Shown: positions 37,868-49,539, numbered from the stretch's first letter. The stretch: 64,000 nt of DNA from Endomychus coccineus (GCA_958510875.1 OY294067.1:102406010-102470009); one strand, 5' to 3'. Translations and numbers: made by a program. The notes: generated from the letters alone by a model not told the origin.

Positions 37868-37975
37868 TATAATATACTTTTCTTTCAGCCATTTCTTATA
37901 ATACTTGATAATGAGGTGTAATTGATAGACCTCGAAACATGTAGTAAATATCTGAAAAAATTTGGATTGTGAGAT
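37868..37975 (+). repeat. hammerhead-bearing dispersed repeat, copy 1 (inside the MULE)
   Basis: Shares TTTGGATTGTGAGA, ATATCTGAAA and CGAAACATGTAGTA with inverse copies near 61603-61715 and 63689-63830. It lies in the MULE interior between the zinc-finger segment and the DDE core, so it inserted there or forms part of an intron. Confidence 0.6.
37903..37946 (+). ncRNA. hammerhead-ribozyme-like motif
   Basis: ACTTGATAATGAGGTGTAAT then TGATAGACCTCGAAACATGT and AGTAA. GAGGT/ACCTC forms a perfect 5-bp stem II; CGAAAC is the 3' core; ACATGT is self-complementary, as in the short stem III of dimer-forming PLE hammerheads. The 5' core TTGATAATGA is degenerate relative to CTGATGA. Confidence 0.5.
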
Positions 37976-38620
37976 TTAAAAAACGTCCTTCACAATTTTG
38001 TATAATATGAACTCACACATGGGTAATACCAATTTATAAATAACTTACCTTAACGTATCTATCTTTTTTCATGTGTCTTTTGTACTATGTTTCACAGAAA
38101 ATTTTATTTTGGCTTCACAATTACAATTCTTAGATTTCCCTTTTTCATTTTCATTTGCATCTACCATTTGATAGCCTGAGTGGTGACAAATAAACATTTT
38201 GCTACAATAAACATTCTTTATAGGAGCATATTGCAACATTTACGCCGTATTCAATATTTTTTTACCTGCACACAAAATGGGGAGTGTTCTGTTTTGCCAA
38301 TATTGGTCTCCAATTTGAAATTGTAAGACTTTTGTATTCATCCATCCACTTATTAATGGCTTGTTCATTGCATATGTTTGCCCTGTAATGATTTGCAGTG
38401 ACCAGCACATGAGTAAAACTTTCCGATAGATTCATTTTTAATCTATCCACAAACACAACGGCAGCAAGCCTTTACACACAATACACACCGAACAGTGAAC
38501 ACCGATAATAATTATAATATTATTACATTATAATTATTGAGACAATACACTGAATAAGAACGCTTTAAATTATATCAGCGATACTTTACCGAAATCGTTA
38601 GAAAGCACAAAATCGTTTAA

Positions 38621-38767
38621 ACATTCCACATGCAAATTTCGCACTGAATAACGTTCCATATATCATTTTTGCACCTCGCCATCTCCTCGTTCTAACACGG
38701 CCGCGTGATGCCACCGACCAGTAGGAAGGCCCCGGGTGCGAAATTCATATACGGAATGTTTAAATAC
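38621..38767 (-). repeat. right MULE terminal inverted repeat
   Basis: Inverse of 35319-35465. It shows the same three-motif layout: two copies inward-facing near 38621-38645 and 38650-38675, and one at the tip near 38738-38760. Confidence 0.9.
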
Positions 38768-38772
38768 AAACG

Positions 38773-39806
38773 GTACTCATGTACTTATACCAGACCATGT
38801 CAATAAATATTTTTAATGTTCCTTAATTTTTCAGTTACTTAGGATGACTTATTTTTAAGTGCTCGCCAATAGCAATTTCGATACGAGATTTCACAAATAT
38901 TTTTTCCTTAACTTTCCTCCTTTAACCGCTTGTTAATGAGTTTCGATAAACGTGTTTCTTTTTTTATCAGCTTATGTAAGTTATTCTATTCACGAAACCC
39001 ACTACTGGTTCAAACATTTTCATTTGTGATTAGCATACAGGACCAATAAATCGATTAGCATCACATACAAAGTCTGTCATCCGTCCGAATTGCTCATATA
39101 AATCCTCGTTGGAATATCTGGTAAGAGTTTAAATTTCTGTGGTTAATTTATTCAGCGTTTGTTCTGGTCGTCCTATTCTCATGATTACAAATTTCGTAAA
39201 CAACAAATAACACAACAGCGGTCTGCACTATTACCGTCGCAGATGGAGAAGATTCGAACTCCATTTCTATAACGTTATAAGAAATATTTGGAAGGAAACA
39301 AGAACTTTCAAACAAATTTTTGTAGAAGGTTAACGAAAAAAGTGTTCCTACACTATATTATAGGTGCGATATCTGAACTCAAACCCAACAATTTGAACCC
39401 AGTTAGATCAATATTTATTGGAACCGGAAGTTTCTATATGCTAAGGAATGATTGACCTAAAAAAACATGACATAATTTATGGCCAAAACGTAGTTGGTGA
39501 CGTGTTTTATGAATTGATTACACAAATACATTTAGAGATCAAAAATTTGTTTATGAACATCATCAACAATTTATTGAAGAAAGCAAATAAGTCGCCATTA
39601 ATCTTAAACGACGTGTTTTGTTAATATCTATCACCATGTGAAATTTCATACAAATGTCTAAGGTATTTTTAGCTTACAAGAATATTTGCAATAATAACTT
39701 TGGACAATTTTTGTCTTCATCGTTTTCAGCGCCATTTTTGTATAATAATTGAGCAATTTTTGATCCTATGTTGACTGACCTATTACCGTTAAATGTAATA
39801 CGTTAA
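38773..39806. other. AT-rich intergenic DNA, no gene seen
   Basis: No supported gene, RNA or repeat. Confidence 0.5.
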
Positions 39807-40876
39807 TTAGTCCACGCTCTGAACCGGGATTTTAGCTATAATAAAAAAAAACATGTAAGTTCGAATCAGAATGTTTTTTTGCATTAGCTTCAGGAGGTGC
39901 TCAGGATCATTCATACACCTTGAAACCTCTTGGGAACCCCAACCTCACCCATTGGGGGCGAAAATGGTCTTGATTTGTATTTTCTACAAAAAAGAATTTT
40001 GCCATTTCGAGTCCACTTAGGAGGTTTTTTGGGTAGCTGAACACGAATCCGTAGCCAGATTTACTTGCAATCCATCGTAGGGGTGGTCAAATCGACAAAA
40101 TTGGCCAATTTCACACCCCTAATATGTTATTTTGCAATTTACGTGTTTCAGGCATTCCGAATGCACCAAGGAGGTTTTTTGGGTCGCTGATCACGAATCG
40201 GTAGCCAGATTTACTAGCAATCACTCGTGGGGCTGGTCAAATCGACGAAATGGGCCCATTTCGCACCCCCATATGATATTTTACAATTTACGTGTTTCTG
40301 GCATTTCGAATGCACCAAGGAGGTTCTTTGGGTAGCTGAATACGATTCCGAAGCCAGATTTACTCCAAAGTAATTTTAAAATGCTAAAATAATAAATATT
40401 TAGAAGTGTGTCAAATTAGCCATTTTTGTGAATTTCCCACCCATACGATGATATTCGAGTAAATCTGGCTTCGGAATCGTATTCAGCAACCCAAAAAACC
40501 TCCTTGGTGCATTCGAAATGCCTAAAACACGTAAATTGCAAAATAACATAAGTATAGGGGTGCAAAATTGGCAAATTTCGTCGATTTTATCACCCCTACG
40601 ATAGATTGCAAGTAAATCTGGCTATGAACTCGTATTCAGCGACCCAAAAAACCTCCTAGGTGCACTCGAAATGCCAAAATACCTTTTTTTGTAGAAAATA
40701 AAATTAAAGACTTGGAGATTTCGGGTCATTTTCGCCCCCAATGGGTGGGATTTGGGTTCCCAAAAGGTTTTAAGGTGTATGAATGATCCTGAAAACCTCC
40801 TGAAGCTAATGCAAAAAAAAATTTTGGTTCGAAATAACACGTTTTTTTTTATTTTCCGGTTCATAGCCTGGACTAA
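39807..40876. repeat. 1.07-kb palindrome built from about 150-bp units
   Basis: Outer ends are inverted: TTAGTCCACGCTCTGAACCG at 39807 and its near inverse CGGTTCATAGCCTGGACTAA at 40857-40876. The left arm holds three units starting GAGGTTTTTTGGGT (near 40021, 40171 and 40320), each containing GCTGA-CACGAATC-like and GTAGCCAGATTTACT. The right arm holds two inverse units (near 40500 and 40651). The centre is at about 40412. The arms also share the outer block AGGATCATTCATACACCTTG. No coding capacity. A foldback transposon whose arms expanded by tandem duplication. Confidence 0.9.
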
Positions 40877-41863
40877 ATCTTGAAATTTTATAACGGAACT
40901 TTTGCTTGAACGGTTCGAGTTGTATCACATATTTCCTTCAAAATATGAAAAATGTACATATCTATAATATCTCCAGAAATTTATTCTTCTATTATATAAA
41001 TTATGATGTTGAAAACTCAGACCGTCAGAATCACTATATGAAGCTATTTGCTTACATATTTTATATCTATAAGAACAAATGTAACATCAAAAGCAGTAAA
41101 ATTTTAATTTATTCAGAAGTACCAATATGTTGTCATGTATTGGATATTGATTTATCAGTATACCCAAGGTTCATACGGAAGAGAATGTTATTAAAGTTAA
41201 CGGCCAATGCTGTTATTCTTTATCTCACATCATACAGCTCTAGAACGCTTAAACAAAGATTTATTTCATTTCCATGTACAATGCGAATGGAATGATAACA
41301 TTGAAAGTTGGAAGATTCCCATAGGTTATTGGATTGGATTGAACGTTTGAACGATTCTAGAGGAAGATGCGCGTACAGGTAAAAATAGAAGTACCTATAC
41401 CGCCGCATAACGACTATACATTATCCTATGATTTATAAAATTTTTGGCTCTTTCCTTTCTGGAAAATAAACCACGAGATTGTGAGTTGGTTTATCACAAT
41501 TATTCGACTACGAAATCTTTTCTCTTACTATATAGTAGTTGAATTTAATACTTCATTACACGACAGTAAGATTCCTTTCAAGTAATTCTGATTTTTTGAG
41601 TTCTGTTTGATTGGAGCTAATTCAGAACGAGACAAAAATGCAACAATACAGTTCCTTTCAGGTGTACATTTTCAAATCAGTTTCCCATTTTATGATGAAC
41701 ATATAGGATCAACATAACAAATTTCTCCAAAGAAAAAAAAGTGAGATCCTCGTCGTAATAAAAATGTATCAAGCTGTACAAATTACTCTTACTTGAGGAT
41801 AAACTAAAAGCTCTATTTTATCACTCGGTTGCCGAAAGCTACAGTGAAGATGGTCGTGAGTTA
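40877..41863. other. AT-rich intergenic DNA, no gene seen
   Basis: Contains a 129-codon plus-strand frame (40906-41295) of Ile/Tyr/Asn/Lys-rich composition that reads as random AT-rich sequence. Nothing supported. Confidence 0.4.
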
Positions 41864-43051
41864 TAATTTTAGATGTTAAGAATTAGGGCGCCAAAGTGTT
41901 TTAACCAACCAATGAGTTATGTATATAAATAGGGGATACAAATACTCAAGTGCCCAGGTTAAATTACCCTGGAAGAAAAAAATAAAAGACCTGTACCCAG
42001 AATGATTGAAATTTACTAGTGATTGAAATACTAATATTGATACAGTTATGACAGAACTTATATTAATGAGATATGAAGTGCATGAATTGAAAATATGAAT
42101 GAAGGTAGTTCATTAAGACAAGTGAACAGTTGAATTTACACTATATACAAATACTCAGTGATTATTTCAATTGTTACATCAAACCAAAATCAGTAGCCTG
42201 ACCTGGTGAGAGCTGGATGATGTACTTGCTTGGTTATGAATTAATACTTCTATTTGACGTATGGGCTCCTGCCACAGTTGTGATACCGTTTCCACGATTG
42301 TACGTGACAAATAAATCAGCGGCTCCTAAGAAATCTTTCCCTCAGCAGATTGAAGTCAACCTCAATACACTTGTTGAATTTCCCACAACATAAACAGAAA
42401 AAAGGAACCCTGAAATCACGAAATATTCAAACCTCCATTGTTCTATTGTCCTCAGAAGACAGACATGAACAAAATACATAGCAATTGTTGAACAAATTAG
42501 GACTAACCTATGTTCTGTCAGATATCACTTGAGAAGGCAAATCAATTCCTGAAGTCAGTGAATAAATAAAATGGAATTACAAAGATATTTCACCTCTATC
42601 ACGATAGGGTTTTCCTTCCAATAAGACAAACTTTACTTCCGTCCACAACTAGTCACGTTGAAACTAAGTTTTAATACCTTAAGGTGCATTAATTACTCAA
42701 ATAATCCCAATTATTCCAATCCAAATTGGTAATTGATGCCTTTACTTTCAACGGAAGTATATTCCCAGAATTTGGTTCCAAACACAAACTTGGTATCATC
42801 TCCCTGTTGGAATAATCTAGCAACGCACTTCCCGCTTGAACGATTGACCAAAAGTAACGCCATTTTCTCTTTCTTTCCGGCGTCTCGTTGTCTCACAGAA
42901 CAACCTCGAAATAGAAGCGGTAGCTACGGATCTTGACACCGAACAACCATGACCCTTAGAATATACGGTCTAGCATAGCTAACGTCACAGGAGTTGACCG
43001 ATTGTACAACAGCGGCCATTTCTAAGCCGTAAGTGGAATTTACACGTTACA
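41864..43051 (-). repeat. 1.2-kb LTR-like dispersed repeat, copy 1
   Basis: Aligns end to end, in the same orientation, with 62199-63418. Shared landmarks are AATTTTAGATGTTAAGAATT, AAAAGACCTGTACCCAGAAT, TGTTCTATTGTCCTCAGAAGA-like, CACGATAGGGTTTTTCCTTCC-like and AGTGGAATTTACAC. Read on the minus strand it starts TGTAACGTGTAAATTCC and nears its other end with TTCTTAACA, a TG...CA layout like an LTR. Ten further shared bases beyond that CA and the lack of a target duplication argue against a simple solo LTR. A 61-codon minus frame (42896-42711) is not conserved in the other copy. Confidence 0.8.
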
Positions 43052-44728
43052 AATTCAATAGCTTAACCATATCTGTAATATTTATAAATAGATAATGAGA
43101 ACAGCAAATAGTTTTTGAAGAACTACCTCTTTTTACCAATACCTTGACGGATGATGGATTACAAGGAATATATTTAGGAATGTCAAAAATATTAAAATAT
43201 TGATCAAGTTAAACTCAAATCACGTAAAATGATTATACTATTAAAATTCAGCCTATAAAACAGATAAACAAATTCTTCCACTTTGTTTGCCGAATGCTAC
43301 AGTGAAAAGTTGATATCTAGCTGGAGGAGGCGACTTCCATCACACATGCTCACACCATTTGCTGTATTTTCAAAATCATTATAATTGTGCTGAATCTTTC
43401 GTTAGTACGTTCCTGCACTCGTTGTGAAAGTGACTCCATTTCATATCGTTACCATGAGCAGATAGAAATAAAATCTACATTGATTGCAATAAACTACATA
43501 TAACTTAAGGCAAAGTTTTGGTTCTCCAGGTGTTAACACATATATTAATTCCAGACAGCTGTTTCACTTTCCTCATGAACTCATCAGTGGAACGAGTCAA
43601 ACGATGAAGTCACTGATGAATCATCTCAGGCAGAGCTTGGAGAACCTCTCCCCAATAGAATTGGTGTTATTCCTCTACAACCAAAATCTCTCAGCACATA
43701 GGGTTTTTCATAAACTCAGTTCCAAACAATGAGGTTGATGTGGATCCAGCTGGAAAACTAACCTCAGCCGGACGATTTATAGATCACACGGTGATAATTG
43801 TATTCATGTGCTATGACTACGAGTCATTCCAAATAGGACCAAACTGGAAGGTTGTAATTCCTAAACGGTACCATATTCATCAAAAAAGATGAAAGTTCCA
43901 ACAAAAATGATGGATGCTGTTTCTTATATCAACGGAAGAAAAATCCCACAAGCTGGTTTTGAACTTCATAGTTTTTCAATTCTCCTCATTGAATCTCTCA
44001 GCTATAGTTCCCATTGAATCTCTCAGCTATAGTTCAAGCAATATCAACAGAAAATTACTGGAGATGCTATTCTCTTCAGAAAACGAAGCCTAGAAAACGA
44101 CGTAGCCATAGAATCCATTCAAGACAGCACAGCAATCCTAAAAACTCGACTATATTTTGCTCAGAAAGAATGGAAACCAACTACAATTCACCATTGGAAA
44201 CTAAAAAAGATAGATTAATAAATTGACCTGGTCGATGATAATACCCTACCCCGATAAAGCACAAAACTCAAATTGGCTCAACATAAGGTTTCGTCTACGG
44301 TATTTCACAACATTAGCGCTAAACATTTTCTGAACTACACCTGTCAGATGTCATAATAATGAATGAACGATTTGATAGAGAAGCAAATCAGATACATAAT
44401 AAAGCAACTATTATTAAATACTCAATTTAATTTATTACTCACGAGATATTTGAACCTTGAATATACTTATCACGTAATTGAACTTGACTTCACTTTTCTG
44501 ATTAGTTTTTTATTACATTAAATGAAACAATATTGGTGACTGTTTAATTTACTAATGTGTGTTGATTTTAATGGAGCACGTACTCAACTTGGCTTTGAGA
44601 TTCAGATTAAAGTTAGTTTGCAGAATAGGTTTCCGTTATAAATGTGACGGTGAGGTACCCTGCTGATTGATCATTTGTTGCACTTGTTAGAATTCAGTGT
44701 CTGTTTCTTGACCCAAGTATGAATTATA
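43052..44728. other. intergenic DNA, no gene identified
   Basis: Moderately AT-rich. A plus-strand frame at about 43731-43877 (VDPAGKLTSAGRFIDHT and on to PNWKVVIPKRYHIHQ) looks somewhat protein-like but matches nothing I recognise. GCCGAA.GCTACAGTGAA occurs at about 41832 and 43291, on either side of the LTR-like repeat. Confidence 0.35.
43987..44035 (+). repeat. two-unit tandem repeat, period 25
   Basis: CATTGAATCTCTCAGCTATA plus GTTC at 43987-44010 and again, identical, at 44012-44035. Confidence 0.95.
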
Positions 44729-45110
44729 TATAAATTCTCGGGAAATAGGTCACACCAACACATATGCTTATTGTTTTCGTGTTAACGTAAGTTTCATTCA
44801 CACGAACATCATGAGAAGACGTATCAATGTCTGAAACGGGATTTCTTGAACCCAGCACAAAGCGTCCTTATTGCACCAATTTCAATAAAAAATGACCACG
44901 TTAATGAAAGAACAGAAACAGGAGTAATCGGAATTGTAACACTTTAATGTTTTAAGTATATGAGTATGTATCAAGAATCCACTGCTTGGCAAATCTCTCA
45001 AAAAATTCAGACCTTATTAGAAATATTGCTATTTGAGCATTCTAACTAAAATATACTTTCAACATTATAAAGACGCATGTAGAACTTTGGAAGGGTTTTA
45101 ATTAATTAAT
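44729..45110 (+). repeat. left inverted terminal repeat of the second PLE
   Basis: 382 bp, inverse to 46446-46933, ending inward at AAGACGCATGTAGAACTTTG and a TTAATTAATTAAT run. Confidence 0.85.
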
Positions 45111-45117
45111 AAAGCCT

Positions 45118-46440
45118 TCATAACGCATAGAGATGACTACCAAAACAAAATAGGAAATCTAATAAATGATGAAACAACTTATAAAAAATTTAAGTCTGAC
45201 CGTACATTATCAGTACTAAATGACATGAATAAATTAATGAATGAGTGGTACAAAAATATGATAATATATGATAAATTAATTTCCTATAATGGGCAAGCAC
45301 CTCAATTATGGGCTAACGAAACTGCATGAAAGTGATTACTTTTAAGACCCAAGTGATATTTGAGCGTCTGTAAAATGTATTTCATGTGAAGGACCCATGG
45401 CATTCCAATGAGCTTATAAAAAAATCAATCCGCACCCGTAGATCATCTATTAATTTCCTTGGACGTTGTTTCTTTATTTACAAATATACCAGTCGTGTTG
45501 ACATTGAGTAGCATAAAGAAACGTTGGGCAAAGAATGAAAGCAACACACCTCTAGATCCATCTCAATTTATAAATGCAGTAAAGTTTTGTTTAGAATGCA
45601 CTGATTCTCAAAACGGTGAGCAATATTTTGGACAAATATTCGGCAGCAATGTGATCTCCTATTTCAACTACTATTGCTAACTTAGATATGGAATGCCTAA
45701 AGGAATCTATAATAAATTCATCAGATTTTCAACCCGTATTCTTTAAACGCTATTTAGATGATTGCCTAAATGCCTAATGTGTGTTCCCAATGATAAAATT
45801 CTGTACGTGATTAATACATTTAAGAATTTCACTGTAAACTCCAGTTTACTTGTGAACTAGAAGTGAACAGAAACATAAGTTTCCTAGATTTGAACATTAG
45901 AAATAAAAACTTCGTGGTTTACTAGAGAAGTTTGATTCCAACGATATCTTCACTCTCATTCAGTTGCACCAACAACTTATAAAAAAATTTGAAAAATGTT
46001 CGTAATTCACTAGAAATGAATGGCTACCCAAGAACATTTTTCAACCCCATCATTAAAGAAAGAATAAACAAAATCTATAATGGAACATCATACATGAATA
46101 ACATAAACGGTAATACAGATAGTTTTATAACGATACCATACATTCTGGAAAGAAAATCAATAGGGGTTCAAAAAAGTGCTTACTGTGTTGGTAAATATTT
46201 TCCCAATCTAAAAATCTGCAACCTGTGATTACAAAGATAGACAAACCCACACAGTATACAAATTAAATTGTTTAGATTGCGATGGGACTTATAGAGGAAT
46301 ATCAATTCCATTACAAGAATATTAATATTTTCACTAAAGAAACCGATTATAAAAGATCTGTTCTAGAGATGATTCACATAAAGTGTGACTCCAAGTCTGT
46401 AAATCATAGAGCAGACGTTCAGTCATTAAGTCAGATTTAT
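45118..46440 (+). pseudogene. PLE reverse transcriptase and GIY-YIG endonuclease pseudogene
   Basis: Decayed plus-strand coding sequence, in order. An N-terminal RT segment THRDDYQNKIGNLINDETTY lies near 45125. DVVSLFTNIPV (motif A, catalytic Asp) is at 45459, and a KRW...FCLECTD segment with YFGQIFGSN (motif B start) follows. FKRYLDDCLN (motif C, catalytic Asp pair) is near 45742, and FTCELEVNRNISFLDLNI near 45855. NVRNSLEMNGYP follows at 45989, then HTVYKLNCLDCDGTYRGISI (GIY-YIG core) near 46250, and finally IFTKETDYKRSVLEMI. At least three frame changes and several stops separate these. The RT copies element RNA and the endonuclease opens the target; here both are inactive. This retains much more of the protein than the PLE at 31.5 kb. 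Confidence 0.92.
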
Positions 46441-46445
46441 ACTAA

Positions 46446-46933
46446 TTTAATTAATTAAAATTAAAACCCCTGCAAATTCCTACATGCGTCTTTATAATGT
46501 TAAAAGTATATTTCACGTAGAATAGCAATATATCTATTAAGGTCTGAACCATTTTGTTCAAAATCTCATAAATCTTCAACATTTGGTTAGAAAGTGGATA
46601 CTTGAGCGTTATATTTTGTTTTCAGTCGTATTCAAACATTGCTTGAAATGACTTCGAATTTCATAACAAAATTGCTAAGCAGTGAATTCTTGATACATAT
46701 TTATATACTTGAAACATGTATGTGTGACAATTTCAATTACTCGTGAATCTGTTCGTTTCGGCGACGTGGGCATTTTTATTTGAAATTGGTGTGATAAGGA
46801 CTCTCTGTGCTGATACAATTAGCTTTAAGAAATCCCGGTTCAGACATTGATAAGTCTTCTGATGATGATTGTGAGACCGAAATGTACGTAAAAACGAAAT
46901 GTGTCAGTGTGATCTATTTCCCAAAAATTTATA
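46446..46933 (-). repeat. right inverted terminal repeat of the second PLE
   Basis: 488 bp, inverse to 44729-45110 plus one inserted block of about 100 bp. At 46857-46890 it contains TCTGATGATGATTGTGAGAC then CGAAATG, i.e. a consensus CTGATGA core followed by GAAA, though a good stem II is not evident. Confidence 0.85.
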
Positions 46934-49539
46934 ATAGTGCGGAAGTGAAAAACTGTTTTTCAAATATATAGCACGGGCAACGTCGGCTGTATTTGCTAGT
47001 TATCTATAAAGAAGAATGTTAATTCGTTTTTGTTACAAATCTACAGTTTCATTCCGATGTCGCTGAAATATCTAACACTTGACCTTTAAAAGAAGAGGAC
47101 ATTTTGAAGAAACTACCTCATCCTTTTTTCCCACCCGTTCAAGCAGAAAAGTACGGTACCGAATCATGGGCAATCATTTATAAGTTGTTGGAGCTCCCAA
47201 ACGGAACGGTTGAGATTGAATTCTGGAAATACGTATAATTTCTCATATTCGTAGGATTAAATGAGGGCAGCGAAGCGCCGTCTTACTAACTCTTGAGGAA
47301 TTTTGAATCGGTCGCCTCCATCAGCTGTTGTTACTGTCCGAAAATAACTTATGTGACGGGCAAAAATGTTTTTCAGTTCGCATGGCAATTCCGGGTATAT
47401 CAGCTCGTTCTTTGTTATTGTAGGTAGCTACAACAATGAAGAAAAAGAAGAATGCAAGATACTATGTGGTAGTTCCATATCTGATGATATATTATTCAAG
47501 ACTCATTCTGGCAATGAAAGAAGAATGTTCGTAAAACACTTTTCCATAAAGAAATAATGAAATCAATAATAAAACAGAGTAGTTAACAATTATGAGTCTT
47601 GAATATGACTGGAAAGTATCAAGTGTTTTGTATCCGTAAAAGAGCCCCAAAATATTTCAGAGGTAGTAAAACTCTTGGAGAATCTGCTATAAATTACATC
47701 ACCTATTATAAATAATCACAGTTAGCAATAACGGAATCCTGAATGAAGATTCTCCGAGATGATAAGAAAATATATTGCTCCGTTTTGGAATATTTAATCA
47801 CTTACATTACGAGAGAAACTGAATAGTATAGCTTTGATTCTATTTTTCCCGAATTATGGACAAGTTTTTTTTATCAAACACCGTTTGACTAATCAATAAA
47901 CTATATGAATGATGACTAACATATTGTAAGACTGAAGTTCATTTCGTATTTTTGTTAGAATTGGTCTAAAGGAGCTATTATATTCCAAGAATTGTGTTGA
48001 AGGGGCTAAGATATGACAAGCATTTTCTATAGGAGAGAATCTCTCATACCAATACTCCAAATTTTACAGTACAATCAGTTATTTCAGCACTACATGAACT
48101 ATTTGATTTCTAATTATATCGTTATAGCTAGAAATTTTAGCTTTTGAATTTTCTATTTATCCATATGCTACACCCTGTATCCGTGACATTGTGAAATGTC
48201 ACGACCAGTTTTACAATTAGCGATACCTGATGAAGGTGGCGTTTCCTATAAATCATTATATATAAATTTTTTTTTTAAGAATCAGATCAATATCATCTAG
48301 TATTTTGAAGATAAATATTTTAATTCTCCAACCAGTATTATATTGTATGTTCAGTGTTGAATTCCATTCTTCTTCAATCCTATATGAATATGTTTATAGC
48401 AGAGTCTGAGGCTCTATCAAATAAAACCTAAGATAAACGAACGTAAATGTATCATCAAATACATCAGAAGAGATATTTCAAATGAACATTATTAATTTTT
48501 TGCATAGAATACACTAACTCGTTCTAATTTCTTTGCATTCAATTGTTAACTCTTCTCGAGAAATTTCGTTGTGCTTTTAGGTATTCGGGGGTGATGCTTC
48601 GGAATTGATAGGTCTATCATTTCATCCCTCTCTAGATGTCAACAATTTTTCTTACTTCTTGAGATTATTCATTTAAACGCATTATCAACGAAAATTATAT
48701 ACATCAAAAAGATCTGGTCATTTTGGCGGCCAGCTGATAGGCTCTTCCAGACTCGCTATCTCTATCGTGTAGGAACCTGACATTGTTTTATCTCATCATA
48801 AACTTGATATTCCATTCTGTGTCAAGGGCTACTTTGAGTCCTCATGATCTACAAAGCACAGATTCGACTAGTTCCGTAATACTGTTCGAACGTTTGGAGT
48901 TCAGCTCCCAGACAAAAGATGCAGTTCTCAGATTCCATTCAGAAGAGTGTTATCTGTCTGGTGATCATGGGTTTTCCTTCCGTGTAGTAGAACGATATAG
49001 AAATAAATGCTCCGGAATGCAGCATCGTTCTGAACTGCTCATTAGGAGTGAAAGTTGGACCTGATTCGATTCCATTACAAAGATTTGCTAGGACACAAAG
49101 CTCTCAGGAATAAAACAGATTATCATATTAAATTTTATCTTGATTGGATCTCAGAATTTTCACTTGGATATGTATATATTATAAGTTGGTTCTCTGCGAA
49201 AAACTCATGACAATTTTTTTCTTCTCAAATTACAGATATTTACCAATTTATTATCAGACGATGATCTGAAGAACGGCAGAAGTCTATGAACTAAGAAATG
49301 GGTCATAATCATTCCTGTGAGACCCATTTCTGGATACGGGAAGTAGCAAGGTGATCTATTGGTCAGAGTACTCAGTTTTCACTAGGACCATTGTACTTCC
49401 TCCATAGGAGACAGCGCTCTGGTCTATTTCCAGCTATCTAACACTCTATTGGACCAACAAGAGCACATCCTCCGGAGCGAGGGAGAGGTCTCCTCAATGC
49501 CGACCATGCTTGGCCTTAATTCTCCTAACATATACCTGA
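46934..49539. other. intergenic DNA, no gene identified
   Basis: No supported gene. A perfect 9-bp hairpin CGTGACATT-GTGA-AATGTCACG lies at 48182-48203, and an 11-bp inverted repeat AGAAATGGGTC/GACCCATTTCT near 49296-49333. The part from about 48780 on could be decayed retroelement 3' sequence, without clear motifs. Confidence 0.4.

Larger units (their letters stand above)
35647..38456 (-). pseudogene. MULE transposase pseudogene
   Basis: Minus strand, in order. An N-terminal open piece (38456-38262) precedes a zinc-finger-like segment (about 38215-38070) with VYCSKMFICHHSGYQ and KNCNCEAKI. A GTAAGT donor-like site follows near 38048. After the inserted repeats comes the DDE core: DIVFTDSTASCD (first Asp, about 37040), a frameshift, FMDDDSDAERKALRIVWPET (second Asp, about 36860), then FHICQSIWRWL and HQTNNFSEITT (catalytic Glu, about 36515). 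Next are YYKRRLRNFVNN and the SWIM finger FCSCEVGRLGSF-stop-KH (about 36235-36187), whose third Cys codon has become TGA at 36193-36195. The C-terminus holds the basic VQPTAINRRK motif (about 35720). Frameshifts, stops and two insertions make it dead. Family: MULE with SWIM domain, as widely found in insects. Confidence 0.92.
35319..38767 (-). mobile_element. Mutator-like element (MULE) with long terminal inverted repeats
   Basis: A 3449-bp element bounded by 147-bp inverted repeats (35319-35465 and 38621-38767). The outer end is GTATTTAAACATTCCGTATA. AAACG lies just outside each end (35314-35318 and 38768-38772); a MULE usually makes a 9-bp duplication, so only a short or decayed duplication is seen. 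A minus-strand transposase pseudogene with zinc-finger, DDE and SWIM signatures occupies the interior. Two later insertions sit inside it: a 157-bp MITE (37211-37367) and a hammerhead-like repeat (about 37868-37975). Confidence 0.92.
44729..46933 (+). mobile_element. second Penelope-like element with long inverted terminal repeats
   Basis: The left repeat 44729-45110 and the right repeat 46446-46933 are inverse copies sharing GGGAAATAG.TCACAC, TATCAATGTCTGAA.CGGGAT, GTATATRAATATGTATCAAG-like and AACATTATAAAGACGCATGT, in order. The right repeat contains about 100 extra bases (about 46560-46665). Between them lies a plus-strand PLE protein remnant with both reverse transcriptase and GIY-YIG signatures. 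Its repeats are unrelated in sequence to those of the PLE at 31.5 kb, so it is a separate family. No target duplication was found. Confidence 0.88.

Noticed and set aside
40906..41295. 129-codon plus-strand frame
   Set aside because: Composition is that expected from AT-rich DNA; no splice or start context.
42711..42896. 61-codon minus-strand frame in the 1.2-kb repeat
   Set aside because: Broken by indels in the second copy near 63.1 kb, so not conserved as protein.
46960..47010. Possible Helitron 3' end (ATAGCACGGGCAACGTCGG...CTAGT)
   Set aside because: Ends CTAGT but has no good hairpin before it and no 5' TC end or Rep/helicase sequence was found.
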